From an uncultured Collinsella sp. (GTDB lineage Bacteria; Actinomycetota; Coriobacteriia; Coriobacteriales; Coriobacteriaceae): 9,769 nt of DNA. A model generated the notes under the pieces. The model was not told the origin of the DNA. It made no database searches and saw nothing but the letters and a program-made list of their open reading frames with translations. Below are positions 1 to 6,613 of this stretch, in pieces. The DNA lies in the NCBI GenBank assembly GCA_902494605.1, contig CABUUG010000064.1:1-9769 (forward strand). Direction: 5' to 3'. The position numbers and the translations under genes are program-made. Every line of letters begins with the position of its first letter. Within the stretch, counting starts at the first letter, position 1.

Positions 1-1
1 C

Positions 2-68
2 AGTTGCGGTGAAATACGGACCGTTTAAAGGCCTAGGGCGGCACAACAGTCCGTATTTCACCGCAACT
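2..68. repeat. Long inverted repeat (hairpin) downstream of copZ
   Basis: Arms at 2-25 and 45-68 pair over 24 bp with a single mismatch (22 against 48); the outer 19 bp are perfect, and the loop is 19 nt. The outer end of the arm reads AGTTGCGGTGAAATACGGA. It begins 26 bp after the copZ stop on the minus strand, so it could end or stabilise the copper transcript. I see no clear U-tract on either side, so it is not a textbook intrinsic terminator. The long, nearly perfect arms also suit an interspersed palindromic repeat element. The left side of the window cuts off any context beyond base 1. Confidence 0.8.
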
Positions 69-94
69 TCTGAGGATTGAGTAGGCAGCGCCTG

Positions 95-316
95 CTATGC
101 GGCGGTCACCGAAAGGGCGTGGAACTTCTCGCCGGCGCCCTCGACAGTGGCGGCGAGCTGCTCGGGGGTCACGGTGTCGGCGCACTCCACCTGGACGGTC
201 TGAGTCTCGTGGTCGGCGTCGGCGTCGGTTACGCCCGCAACGTTGAGCAGCGCGGTCTCGACAGTAGCGTCGCAGTGGCCGCACATAAGGCCGGAAGTCT
301 TAATTGTGAAACGCAT
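95..316 (-). CDS. copZ: CopZ-like copper chaperone, heavy-metal-associated (HMA) domain protein
   Basis: This is a 73-residue single-domain HMA protein of the usual CopZ/Atx1 length. The metal site is GLMCGHC near residues 9-15, matching the family pattern GMxCxxC with Leu in place of Met; the two cysteines should bind Cu(I). The rest fits the ferredoxin-like fold of the family. By family knowledge it would carry Cu(I) in the cytoplasm and pass it to the N-terminal HMA domain or membrane entry site of CopA, encoded just upstream on the same strand. The ATG at 316 is chosen because AGAGAGG lies a few bases before it. The frame stays open upstream to a GTG at 427, which would add 37 residues, but that GTG has no visible ribosome binding site. 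It is probably co-transcribed with copA, or has a weak promoter in the 147-bp gap. Confidence 0.88.
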   Translation of the reverse strand: MRFTIKTSGLMCGHCDATVETALLNVAGVTDADADHETQTVQVECADTVTPEQLAATVEGAGEKFHALSVTAA

Positions 317-463
317 GGGTATTCCTCTCTGTTGTGTCGGCTTTCCCAGGCACCCGACCTTGACCTTCAAACCGTCGCTCGCGTACCAAAGTACGTGTCG
401 CTCCTCTTTCAGGTCAATCTCGGGCACTTGGAAAACCCGTTCTAAATGGACTTAATGGTGAGC
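317..463 (-). other. copA-copZ intergenic gap with an open, coding-like frame
   Basis: This 147-bp gap separates copA from copZ. Read on the minus strand, the copZ frame is open from just after a TAA near 450 down to copZ. From about 427 to 341 the codons have mostly G or C in third position, like the neighbouring genes, and the last eight codons before copZ lose this. There is no ATG and no ribosome binding site at the GTG at 427. It also contains a TTGACC hexamer that could serve as a weak -35, and the short palindrome GTACTTTGGTAC without a convincing -10. I see no terminator. It may be a gene remnant, an unannotated N-terminal extension of CopZ, or chance. Confidence 0.4.
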
Positions 464-2803
464 CTATTTTGCCACTTTAGGCTTAAAGGATTTCAAACGC
501 AGGGCATTGGACACGACGCACACGCTCGACAGGCTCATGGCCGCGGCGCCAAACATCGGCGAGAGTTGCCATCCGGTGAGCGGGAAGAACACGCCCGCCG
601 CCAGCGGAATGCCGATGCCGTTGTAGAACAGTGCCCAGAACAGGTCCTGCTTGATGTTGCGGATCGTGGCGCGCGAAAGCTCGATGGCGCGGGCGACGTC
701 CATGAGGTCGCTGCGCATGAGCACCACATCTGCCCCTTCTTTGGCGATGTCGGCGCCGGTGCCGATGGCAAGGCCCACGTCGGCGCGCGCCAGGGCGGGG
801 GAGTCATTGATGCCGTCGCCCACCATGGCGACCTTGCCGCCCGCATCCTGCAGTTCGCGCACGTGGCGTTCCTTGTCGGCGGGGAGAACGTCGGCGATGA
901 CCTGTTCGCTGCTCAGCCCCACGCGGCGGGCGATCGCTTCGGCGGTGACGCGGTTGTCGCCGGTGAGCATGCGCACGTCGACGCCAAGCGAGCGCAGTGC
1001 GGCGATGGCCCCGGCGCTCGTCTCCTTGACCTCGTCAGCCACGGCAACGGTGCCGGCAAGCTCGCCGTTCTTGGCAAAGAACAGCGGCGTCTTGCCCTCG
1101 GCGGCAAATTGCTCGGCAAGACCCGCGGGCACGGTAACGCCCAACTCGTTCATCAGGCGTACGTTGCCGGCTGCAATGGCGTTTTGCCCCTCGCGCGCCG
1201 TAACGCCGCGACCGGGCACGGCGGCAAAGTCCTCGACCATGCGTGCGACGATCCCGCGTGTCTCGCACTCGGCCATAATCGCCTCGGCCAGCGGGTGCTC
1301 GCTCGAGCGCTCCAACGCGGCGGCCAGCTTGAGCAGCGCCTTTTCGCTCATGGCGGGCGAGCCGTCAGCGCGCGTGGCTACCACGATATCGGTCACGGCA
1401 GGCTTACCGCGGGTGACGGTGCCCGTCTTGTCGAGCACCACGGTGCCCACGCTGCGCAGGTTCTCCAGCGCCTCGGCGCTCTTAAACAGAATGCCCATCT
1501 CGGCGCCCTTGCCGGTGCCGACCATAATGGCGACGGGCGTGGCCAGGCCCAGCGCGCACGGGCAGCTGATCACCAGCACAGCGACGGCGGAGGTGAGCGC
1601 CTCATTCACGTCGCTGGTCAGTGCCATCCACACCACAAAGGTCACGGCCGAGATCACGAATACCACGGGCACAAACACGCCGGCGACCTTGTCGGCCAGG
1701 CGGGCGATGGGCGCCTTGGTTGCGTTGGCATCCTCGACGAGCTGGATAATCTTGGCGAGCGACGTGTCGGCGCCCACGCGCGTGGCGCGGAAGGTAAACG
1801 AGCCCGTGCGGTTGACCGTGGCCGCGTTGACAGTGTCGCCGGCGGTCTTCTCCACGGGAATGGATTCGCCGGTCAGCGCACTTTCGTCCACGGCCGAGCT
1901 GCCCTCGAGCACCACGCCGTCAACGGGGATGGACTCGCCGGGGCGCACGCGCAGCACCTGACCGGGTAGGATGGCGTCGACGTCCACAGTGGTCTCGGTG
2001 CCGTCCTCTGCCACGACGGTCGCGTTCTTGGGTGCTAGGTCGATGAGCGCTTCGATGGCGCCGCCGGTCTTGGACTTGCTGCGCGTCTCGAGGTATTTGC
2101 CTACGGTGACGAGCGACAGGATGGTGCCGGCGCTCTCAAAATACAGGTTGTTCATGCCTGTCATCATGGCCTCGTGGACCTGGCCCGCGGCCAGCTGATC
2201 GGCCATGATAAACATGGCGTAGAGCGACCAGGCAATGGATGCGGTGGCACCCACGGCAATAAGGGCGTCCATGGTAGGCGCGCCGTGCGCGAGCGATTTA
2301 AACCCGTTGATAAAGTACGCGTCGTTGATGTAGACGATGGGGATGAGCAGGGCGAGCTCGGTGAGAGCGAGCGTCATGCTGTGGGTATGGTCGGTGAAGA
2401 TGCCGGGCAGCGGCCAGCCGAGCATGTGCCCCATGCCTATGTAGAACAGCGGGATGAGGAATACGATCGAGACGATGAGGCGGGTGCGCATGGCAGAGGC
2501 GGCGGCCTCCAACTTTTTGGTCGGCGACTCCATATGGGCGGCGCCGGACCTGGCTTGCGCACTTCCGCTTTGGACAGCGTCGGTGCCCGCGCTGACGGGC
2601 GAGGCCGAGTAGCCCGCGCGGTCGACAGCGGTACAGATGTCGTCGGGGGAGACCTGCGCGGGGTCGTAGTCGACCAGCATGGAGCCGGCGAGCAGGTTGA
2701 CCGCGACGCTTTGGACGCCGTCGAGCTTGCTCACGGCACGGTCCACGTGCGCCTGGCAGGCGGCGCACGTCATGCCGCCCACATCGAACTTATCTTGAGC
2801 CAT
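464..2803 (-). CDS. copA: CopA, Cu(I)-exporting P1B-type ATPase
   Basis: This is a complete 779-residue copper-translocating ATPase that pumps Cu(I) out of the cytoplasm at the cost of ATP. One N-terminal HMA domain (about 4-66) carries the metal motif MTCAAC (C13, C16). A linker leads to helices from about residue 107, with a Met/His-rich loop near 122-143 typical of copper pumps. TGES (311-314) is the actuator motif, CPC (414-416) the membrane metal site, and DKTGT (458-462) holds the phosphorylated Asp458. Next come SEHP (His503) in the nucleotide-binding domain and GDGIND (662-667). The last helices carry the Cu(I)-type signatures YN (727-728) and MSLSS (756-760), which argue for Cu(I) rather than Zn or Cd. 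AAAGGAG precedes the ATG at 2803. The length is normal for a one-HMA CopA and nothing is broken. The upstream G-tract palindrome suggests copper-responsive repression. Confidence 0.97.
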   Translation of the reverse strand: MAQDKFDVGGMTCAACQAHVDRAVSKLDGVQSVAVNLLAGSMLVDYDPAQVSPDDICTAVDRAGYSASPVSAGTDAVQSGSAQARSGAAHMESPTKKLEAAASAMRTRLIVSIVFLIPLFYIGMGHMLGWPLPGIFTDHTHSMTLALTELALLIPIVYINDAYFINGFKSLAHGAPTMDALIAVGATASIAWSLYAMFIMADQLAAGQVHEAMMTGMNNLYFESAGTILSLVTVGKYLETRSKSKTGGAIEALIDLAPKNATVVAEDGTETTVDVDAILPGQVLRVRPGESIPVDGVVLEGSSAVDESALTGESIPVEKTAGDTVNAATVNRTGSFTFRATRVGADTSLAKIIQLVEDANATKAPIARLADKVAGVFVPVVFVISAVTFVVWMALTSDVNEALTSAVAVLVISCPCALGLATPVAIMVGTGKGAEMGILFKSAEALENLRSVGTVVLDKTGTVTRGKPAVTDIVVATRADGSPAMSEKALLKLAAALERSSEHPLAEAIMAECETRGIVARMVEDFAAVPGRGVTAREGQNAIAAGNVRLMNELGVTVPAGLAEQFAAEGKTPLFFAKNGELAGTVAVADEVKETSAGAIAALRSLGVDVRMLTGDNRVTAEAIARRVGLSSEQVIADVLPADKERHVRELQDAGGKVAMVGDGINDSPALARADVGLAIGTGADIAKEGADVVLMRSDLMDVARAIELSRATIRNIKQDLFWALFYNGIGIPLAAGVFFPLTGWQLSPMFGAAAMSLSSVCVVSNALRLKSFKPKVAK

Positions 2804-2850
2804 GGCTTCTCCTTTCTGCGGTTCGCTGTTGGAATTGTTAACCTGATGAT

Positions 2851-2881
2851 ACTATACACCCATACCCCCTGGGGGTGTCTA
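2851..2881 (-). promoter_or_regulatory. copA promoter with CsoR-like operator in the spacer
   Basis: On the minus strand TAGACA (2881-2876) resembles a -35 and TATAGT (2856-2851) a -10, separated by 19 bp. Most of the spacer is the palindrome ACCCCCTGGGGGT (2864-2876), an A-C-tract/G-tract-T dyad of the type bound by the Cu(I)-sensing repressor CsoR. A repressor here would cover the promoter and release it when copper binds. The 19-bp spacer also recalls MerR/CueR promoters, but the long C and G runs fit CsoR better. The regulator is not encoded here. The -10 is about 48 bp from the copA start codon. Confidence 0.65.
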
Positions 2882-2906
2882 GTAGTAGTTGGAATGTATG
2901 ACTTTT

Positions 2907-3173
2907 CATTACAGATGAGGGTGGCTGCTCAATCGGCGGTCGTCTTTGCCAAACATCTCAATCTGTAACGTCTGGACCGGTTTTTGAACCATAGCTGTTG
3001 CAGATTTAGACAAACATTTCAGCCGAAAACTAACGTCTCGATCTGTAACAACTAGACCCCGTTTTACCGAGTATTTGTTACAGATCGAGACAAACAGTTG
3101 GCAGGAAACTCAATGTCTCAATCTGTAACATCTAGCAGGGAAATATGACCTCTAACTGTTACAGATCGAGACA
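2907..3173. repeat. 80-bp tandem array of palindromic units with alternating half-sites
   Basis: Three units repeat with the TCTC of each left arm at 2956, 3036 and 3116, an exact 80-bp step. Unit 2 pairs perfectly over 17 bp (3035-3051 with 3075-3091). Unit 3 pairs 16 of 17 (3114-3130 with 3157-3173). Unit 1 is more decayed, 12 of 16 (2954-2969 with 2997-3012). The half-site consensus is TGTCTCGATCTGTAACA and its complement. Loops are 23-27 nt; the 22-bp linkers also resemble each other (12 of 22 identical, with a shared GAAACT-like end). A further right-type half-site, TTACAGATGAG near 2909-2919, may be a decayed seventh copy, but it is out of the 80-bp register. The array lies between the kinase stop at 3215 and the copA promoter, has no open frame, and is clearly more A/T-rich than its neighbours. 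Its function is unknown; candidates are a multi-site operator, a mobile palindromic element, or a transcript-end hairpin series. Confidence 0.85.
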
Positions 3174-3214
3174 ATTGCCGGGGAGGGGTCCCGTCACGGC
3201 AAGACACCCGCTCA

Positions 3215-5299
3215 CTAGATGCAGAATCCGGGGATCACACAGGTTCGTTTGTTTGGCTTGTCCGCAGGCGTTGCGTACGTAAAGGCGTCGCCGTCGTGGC
3301 CCACACGGTTTATGTAGAGCGTGCCTTCGGTCTCCGATGAGTCGGGGCTCACCGTGCGCTCCCACCAGCAGGTGTCCTTGCCCTTCCACTGGCGAACCAA
3401 CGTCTCGTTCGTGGTATACGGACTTACCTTGAGCTCGCGGAAGAGCTGATACTCCTTGCCCTCGCCGTTATAGATGTCGGCCAGGTAGTGAAAGCCCTCG
3501 GTAAACGACTCGGGCGGCTGCACTCCGCACAGCTCGACCATGGCGGGCAGCCAAAGAGTTGCGGGCAGCTCGCTCAGGCACGATGCGCTTCTGGCGGCGC
3601 CAACGTTATTCGAGATCTTTTTGACAGATTTGATGAGTGCGCGCAGCTCGTTGGGCAGCAGCTTAAGGCCGTCGCTATCGAGCCATTCCCGCAGCTCGCA
3701 ATCTGCCCAGCCGGCGCTCGGCGGTTGGGCCGCGGCATCGCGTTCGGCAATACCCGCGTCGAACATAAACGTCAGCCCGGCCTTGCCCGTACCGTCTAGA
3801 AGCTCGTCGTGGCGGATGCCCACGAGCTGCGCGCCGACGTGCAGCCCATTGGTGAGCTTCACGCGCTTAGTGCATGGATAGGGGATATGCCCGTTGTCAT
3901 CGAGCAGATGATAGCGCTTGGCAATCTCGCGTGCCTCGCTACGGGTCTCGGCGGCCTTAATCTTGAGCGAAATCTCCTGCAGCTGATCCCAGGTGTAGTC
4001 GTCAAGTGAACCGCGGATGCCGTCCAGGTAGTCGGGGATACCAAAGCCATGGGTTGCCGCCCCGATAACGCCGAGCCCCGCAACGGCCGCGACAACGCCA
4101 CCGATAATAAAGCGGCGGCGGGTCATGGCATCGTGCCGGGCCTGCTCCAAGATCTCTCGTGCGCGCTCGCCGGCGACGTCGACCTTAAGGTGCGTGCCAG
4201 AATCGATATCAATCGCGACCTCGTCTCCTGCGCCTTCGCGGCCCTCGGATTCGGCATCGGTGAGGAATGCCGAGAGCACCTCGAGCATCTGCTGTTCGGT
4301 GGGACGATCGCACTGCTCGACCGAGATGCCTTTCATGATGATTTGGACGAGCGTCTCGTCGTCACTGCATCGCGGCTCGAGCGGTGTCGGCTTGGTCTTG
4401 GTCTTTATGAGGTAGAACGAGCCGGTTGCCGCGGCGCCCGTCGACTCCACATCGAACGGCTTGCGACCGCTGTAGAGCTGGTACAGAATGCTCGAAAGCG
4501 CATAGACGTCGACCGCGGGCGAGCGGCGAAGGGCCGCGATGCCTTCGATATCCTGCGTGAGCATCTCGGGCGCGGCGTATGCGGGCGTGGCGAAGCGCCA
4601 GATGTCGGCACGCCGGGTGATCGTGTCGTCGCCGAGGGCCATGGTCGCGGAGCCCATGTCGATGAGGCAGGGGTCAAAGGAGCAATCGGCAATCTGTTGC
4701 TCGAGCGTTCGGCTGGTGGTACGGAACATGATATTGGTGGGCGACAGGTCGCGATGGACGACCGGATTCACGAGCCCCTGGGTCATCAGGAGTGCGCGAA
4801 GCACGGCGTTTCCAACGGCGGCCACCATCTGGGTGGTTAGCCCGCCCGAGACATCGTGCGGAAGCAAGGGCAGCGCCTGCTTGAGCGAGGTGCCCTCGAC
4901 CCATTCCATGAGGATGAGTGGGTCGTCCTCGCAAGAACCGTAGCCATAGACACGCGGAAATCCGCGAAGGTGTGAGACGGTGCACAGATGACGGTACTCC
5001 TCGAACAGCGCGGCGGTGTTGGCCAGATGCGCGGCCGATTGCTCGGCGGAGCGGTCGGGGGCTTGGCCGGAAAGGATGGCGTTGTCCTTGAGTAGCTTGA
5101 CGGCAAAGACCTCGCCGCTCGTGTTGGTCGCGCGCAGCACGTGCCCGATGTTGCCGTTGTCGCGGTGGGTCGTCTGGAGAATAAGCGTCATAAACCGACG
5201 CTTGGCGTCGTCCTCGGCGCTGGGGTCGACCGCCACGGCGGTGTCGAACGTGTCAAGACGGATGAGTTTGTCGCCATAGGCGCTGTCGGTAGTATCCAT
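3215..5299 (-). CDS. Membrane-spanning Hanks-type Ser/Thr kinase with extracytoplasmic DUF6273-like domain
   Basis: This 694-residue protein starts with a kinase domain (about 38-345): a glycine loop around GNIG, ATP-anchoring Lys68 in AVKLL, the C-helix Glu in FEEYRHL, HRDLSPTN (catalytic Asp184, Asn189), DMG at 214-216 in place of the usual DFG, APE at 243-245, and Asp264. All catalytic residues are present, so it should be active. An acidic linker (about 346-390) leads to one membrane span (about 397-415). The outer part (about 475-694) resembles DUF6273: the GWADCELREWLDSDG segment, the WWERTVSP segment and the C-terminal VIPGFCI are the recognisable pieces. It is thus built as a receptor kinase that may sense something outside the cell. 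AAAGGAA precedes the ATG at 5299. It follows the FHA gene on the same strand after 171 bp with a hairpin between, so it may have its own promoter. It is a paralogue of the kinase at 9217-7970 (shared LRGFP, MEWV, CLIDMGSA, ATPAYAAPEML). Confidence 0.9.
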   Translation of the reverse strand: MDTTDSAYGDKLIRLDTFDTAVAVDPSAEDDAKRRFMTLILQTTHRDNGNIGHVLRATNTSGEVFAVKLLKDNAILSGQAPDRSAEQSAAHLANTAALFEEYRHLCTVSHLRGFPRVYGYGSCEDDPLILMEWVEGTSLKQALPLLPHDVSGGLTTQMVAAVGNAVLRALLMTQGLVNPVVHRDLSPTNIMFRTTSRTLEQQIADCSFDPCLIDMGSATMALGDDTITRRADIWRFATPAYAAPEMLTQDIEGIAALRRSPAVDVYALSSILYQLYSGRKPFDVESTGAAATGSFYLIKTKTKPTPLEPRCSDDETLVQIIMKGISVEQCDRPTEQQMLEVLSAFLTDAESEGREGAGDEVAIDIDSGTHLKVDVAGERAREILEQARHDAMTRRRFIIGGVVAAVAGLGVIGAATHGFGIPDYLDGIRGSLDDYTWDQLQEISLKIKAAETRSEAREIAKRYHLLDDNGHIPYPCTKRVKLTNGLHVGAQLVGIRHDELLDGTGKAGLTFMFDAGIAERDAAAQPPSAGWADCELREWLDSDGLKLLPNELRALIKSVKKISNNVGAARSASCLSELPATLWLPAMVELCGVQPPESFTEGFHYLADIYNGEGKEYQLFRELKVSPYTTNETLVRQWKGKDTCWWERTVSPDSSETEGTLYINRVGHDGDAFTYATPADKPNKRTCVIPGFCI

Positions 5300-5337
5300 G
5301 GCGTTCCTTTGTCTGGCATGGGTTGTCGCACGTGTGC

Positions 5338-5386
5338 GTGAACAGTGCGGTTATCGGTAAAGTACCATAATAGCCGCACTGCTCAC
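5338..5386. promoter_or_regulatory. 17-bp inverted repeat upstream of the receptor kinase, possible operator
   Basis: Arms at 5338-5354 and 5370-5386 match at 15 of 17 positions around a 15-nt centre, with core GCAGTGCGG. On the minus strand TATTAT (5372-5367), a good -10 match, overlaps the inner edge of one arm and lies about 68 bp before the kinase start codon. No good -35 sits 17 bp upstream. A protein bound to the dyad would block this promoter. No T-run follows on the minus strand, which argues against a terminator. Confidence 0.5.
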
Positions 5387-5430
5387 GTATGCCGCTGAGT
5401 ATTGTCGTTTACGACGTAGAAGGTAGCAGA

Positions 5431-5457
5431 CGAAAGACGGGCGATGGCCGTCTTTCG
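5431..5457 (-). terminator. Hairpin after the FHA gene, probable terminator
   Basis: A perfect 10-bp stem (CGAAAGACGG at 5431-5440 with CCGTCTTTCG at 5448-5457) encloses a 7-nt loop and begins 13 bases after the FHA stop codon. In the minus-strand transcript the distal arm is U-rich and is followed by TCTGC rather than a clean U-run, so termination may be partial. Some read-through into the kinase gene is therefore possible. Confidence 0.55.
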
Positions 5458-5470
5458 ATCGCCGCCCGCG

Positions 5471-6433
5471 CTAGTCCACAATAACGAGAAACGTTGTATA
5501 GAGACCCAAGTGAAGTCTGTCGCTGTTTTCGATTTCCACCGGGGGATAGACTTTGCCGGGCTCTCGTTGGTCGCGGGGCGGCTCGATTACGATATCGCCG
5601 TCGCCTGCACCCGATTCGAGCACCGTGCCGTTGGTCGATCCAAGGCCCTGGGCGTACCAGTGCTCACCCTCAAGCCAAATGCGAAGATGTTCGCGCGATG
5701 CGTCGGCGCCCACATCGGTGATGCTGGGCGAGGTTTTGGGCAAAGAACCAATCACGGTGCCGCGCGGATCGCGTGTGAGGGGATGGATTTGCATGTCGAC
5801 GCAGTTGTCGGCATGTGTCCTGAGCAGACCGAGGTTGGGGGCGACGGCGCGCGGCTGCTCCAGGCTGCCCATAAAGTCACGTCCGACGGTAGTTTCGGTG
5901 GTGCCAAAGTGCCCGCCCGTCTTGCTGTCGCAAAAGCGCTCGACGGTGGCCACGCCTTGAACGGGATCGGCAAGTGCGCCCGTCGCCACAAAGAGCATCA
6001 AGAAGAGCGTGCTTTTTTCGCGGGCGCTGTGGTCATCGGAGCTGTTGATACGCCCCAAGGCGTTGGCGTAGAGGCGGTCGTCGAGGTCATAATCGGCGAG
6101 AATCGACATCATGCCTTGGGCCGCCGGGCCGCTGTAATGCTCGGATATTTCCTGATAGGCGCGGTCGCCTCCGCCGAGCTTGTTGCTAATGGCGGCGGCA
6201 AGGTTAAGCGTGGAGACGGTAAGGTCATTGTAGATACCTGGCGCACACTGATCAGGCTCGCGGTGGACGATGTAGCGAGTGAGGTACGAGCGGTTGGTAG
6301 AGCATTTGTCGAGCAGGGTACTGCCTGCATACGAATTGCCGTTAATGAGCATTCGCGCAATCTCGAGATGCTTGAGACCGCCGAACGATCGGATGTCGTT
6401 GTAGAGGACCGAGCACGGTGTTTCCGCCGCCAT
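5471..6433 (-). CDS. FHA-domain protein with a GarA-like ETT motif
   Basis: This 320-residue, mainly soluble protein has an FHA domain at its C-terminus (about 222-320), shown by SREH (246-249) and STNGT (266-270), the loops that contact phosphothreonine in this family. The usual GR at the start of the domain is GS here, a mild departure. FHA domains bind phosphothreonine peptides made by Hanks kinases, and such a kinase gene follows immediately. The N-terminal 220 residues match no family I recognise; a hydrophobic stretch at about 143-154 looks like a buried helix rather than a membrane span. Residues 176-190 include FGTTETTVGRDF, where ETT followed by R-D-F and later L-E-x-P recalls the phospho-acceptor segment of actinobacterial GarA/OdhI. 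The ATG at 6433 is preferred over upstream in-frame ATGs (to 6595) because GGGGAGG sits five bases before it; the upstream frame would also run into the divergent promoter region. Confidence 0.85.
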   Translation of the reverse strand: MAAETPCSVLYNDIRSFGGLKHLEIARMLINGNSYAGSTLLDKCSTNRSYLTRYIVHREPDQCAPGIYNDLTVSTLNLAAAISNKLGGGDRAYQEISEHYSGPAAQGMMSILADYDLDDRLYANALGRINSSDDHSAREKSTLFLMLFVATGALADPVQGVATVERFCDSKTGGHFGTTETTVGRDFMGSLEQPRAVAPNLGLLRTHADNCVDMQIHPLTRDPRGTVIGSLPKTSPSITDVGADASREHLRIWLEGEHWYAQGLGSTNGTVLESGAGDGDIVIEPPRDQREPGKVYPPVEIENSDRLHLGLYTTFLVIVD

Positions 6434-6511
6434 GGCAGCCTCCCCAGATAACTTTAATGACGTACTGCAAACATGATAGGAAATGGCTACGCTCAAAGCG
6501 TACCGACTCGA

Positions 6512-6531
6512 AAAATGTTGCGCAACGCTTT
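6512..6531. promoter_or_regulatory. GTTGCGCAAC palindrome between the FHA and zinc-ribbon genes
   Basis: GTTGCGCAAC (6517-6526) is a perfect 10-bp palindrome, flanked by AAA and TTT that extend the symmetry (6512-6514 with 6529-6531). The same core occurs twice more in the window (9272-9283, 9307-9318), each time in a divergent intergenic region, which points to a shared DNA-binding regulator. Here it falls just downstream of the FHA promoter, where a bound protein could block elongation, and about 85 bp upstream of the zinc-ribbon gene. A second small dyad, TACGCT-CAA-AGCGTA, lies nearby at 6488-6502. Confidence 0.65.
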
Positions 6532-6547
6532 GCATAACTATTGAGAC

Positions 6548-6575
6548 ATTATAGGGCATATACGCCAAGTTGCAG
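6548..6575 (-). promoter_or_regulatory. Probable promoter of the FHA gene
   Basis: On the minus strand TATAAT (6553-6548) is a perfect -10 hexamer. A weak -35, CTGCAA (6575-6570), stands 16 bp upstream. Transcription would start near 6541 and leave a leader of about 108 nt before the FHA start codon, with the GTTGCGCAAC palindrome inside the early leader. No equally clear plus-strand promoter for the divergent zinc-ribbon gene was found. Confidence 0.5.
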
Positions 6576-6613
6576 GATGGCTGCAAACGACACATTTTGA
6601 GAGGTCGTGCCCT

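Noticed and set aside
446..1969. Long plus-strand open frame of about 507 codons opposite copA
   Set aside because: It is antisense to a complete, motif-rich CopA; its translation is low-complexity Gly/Ala/His/Arg with no domain, as expected for the antisense of G/C-rich coding sequence.
2876..2890. Possible left half-site of an additional array unit next to the copA operator
   Set aside because: Only GTCTAG resembles the half-site; the rest does not align.
2907..3173. CRISPR array
   Set aside because: Half-sites alternate in orientation, linkers resemble each other instead of being unique spacers, there are only three units, and no cas gene is near.
3181..3200. Small GGGGTCCC palindrome after the receptor kinase as a terminator
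   Set aside because: The stem is too short, the loop is essentially absent, and no U-run follows on the minus strand.
4124..4126. Internal start (ATG of residue 392) giving a separate Tat-secreted protein from the kinase gene
   Set aside because: The nearest GGAG is about 20 bases upstream, too far for good initiation, and the kinase frame runs through without interruption.
4049..4840. Plus-strand open frame inside the receptor kinase gene
   Set aside because: It lies opposite the conserved kinase motifs and has no ribosome binding site or recognisable domain.
5444..6451. Plus-strand open frame of about 335 codons opposite the FHA gene
   Set aside because: The minus strand carries the FHA motifs SREH and STNGT, a ribosome binding site and a terminator-like hairpin; the plus frame has none of these.
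6530..6549. Possible extra copy of the 80-bp array half-site (TTGAGACA near the FHA promoter)
   Set aside because: Only a short stretch matches, spacing within the half-site is wrong, and no partner arm is present.
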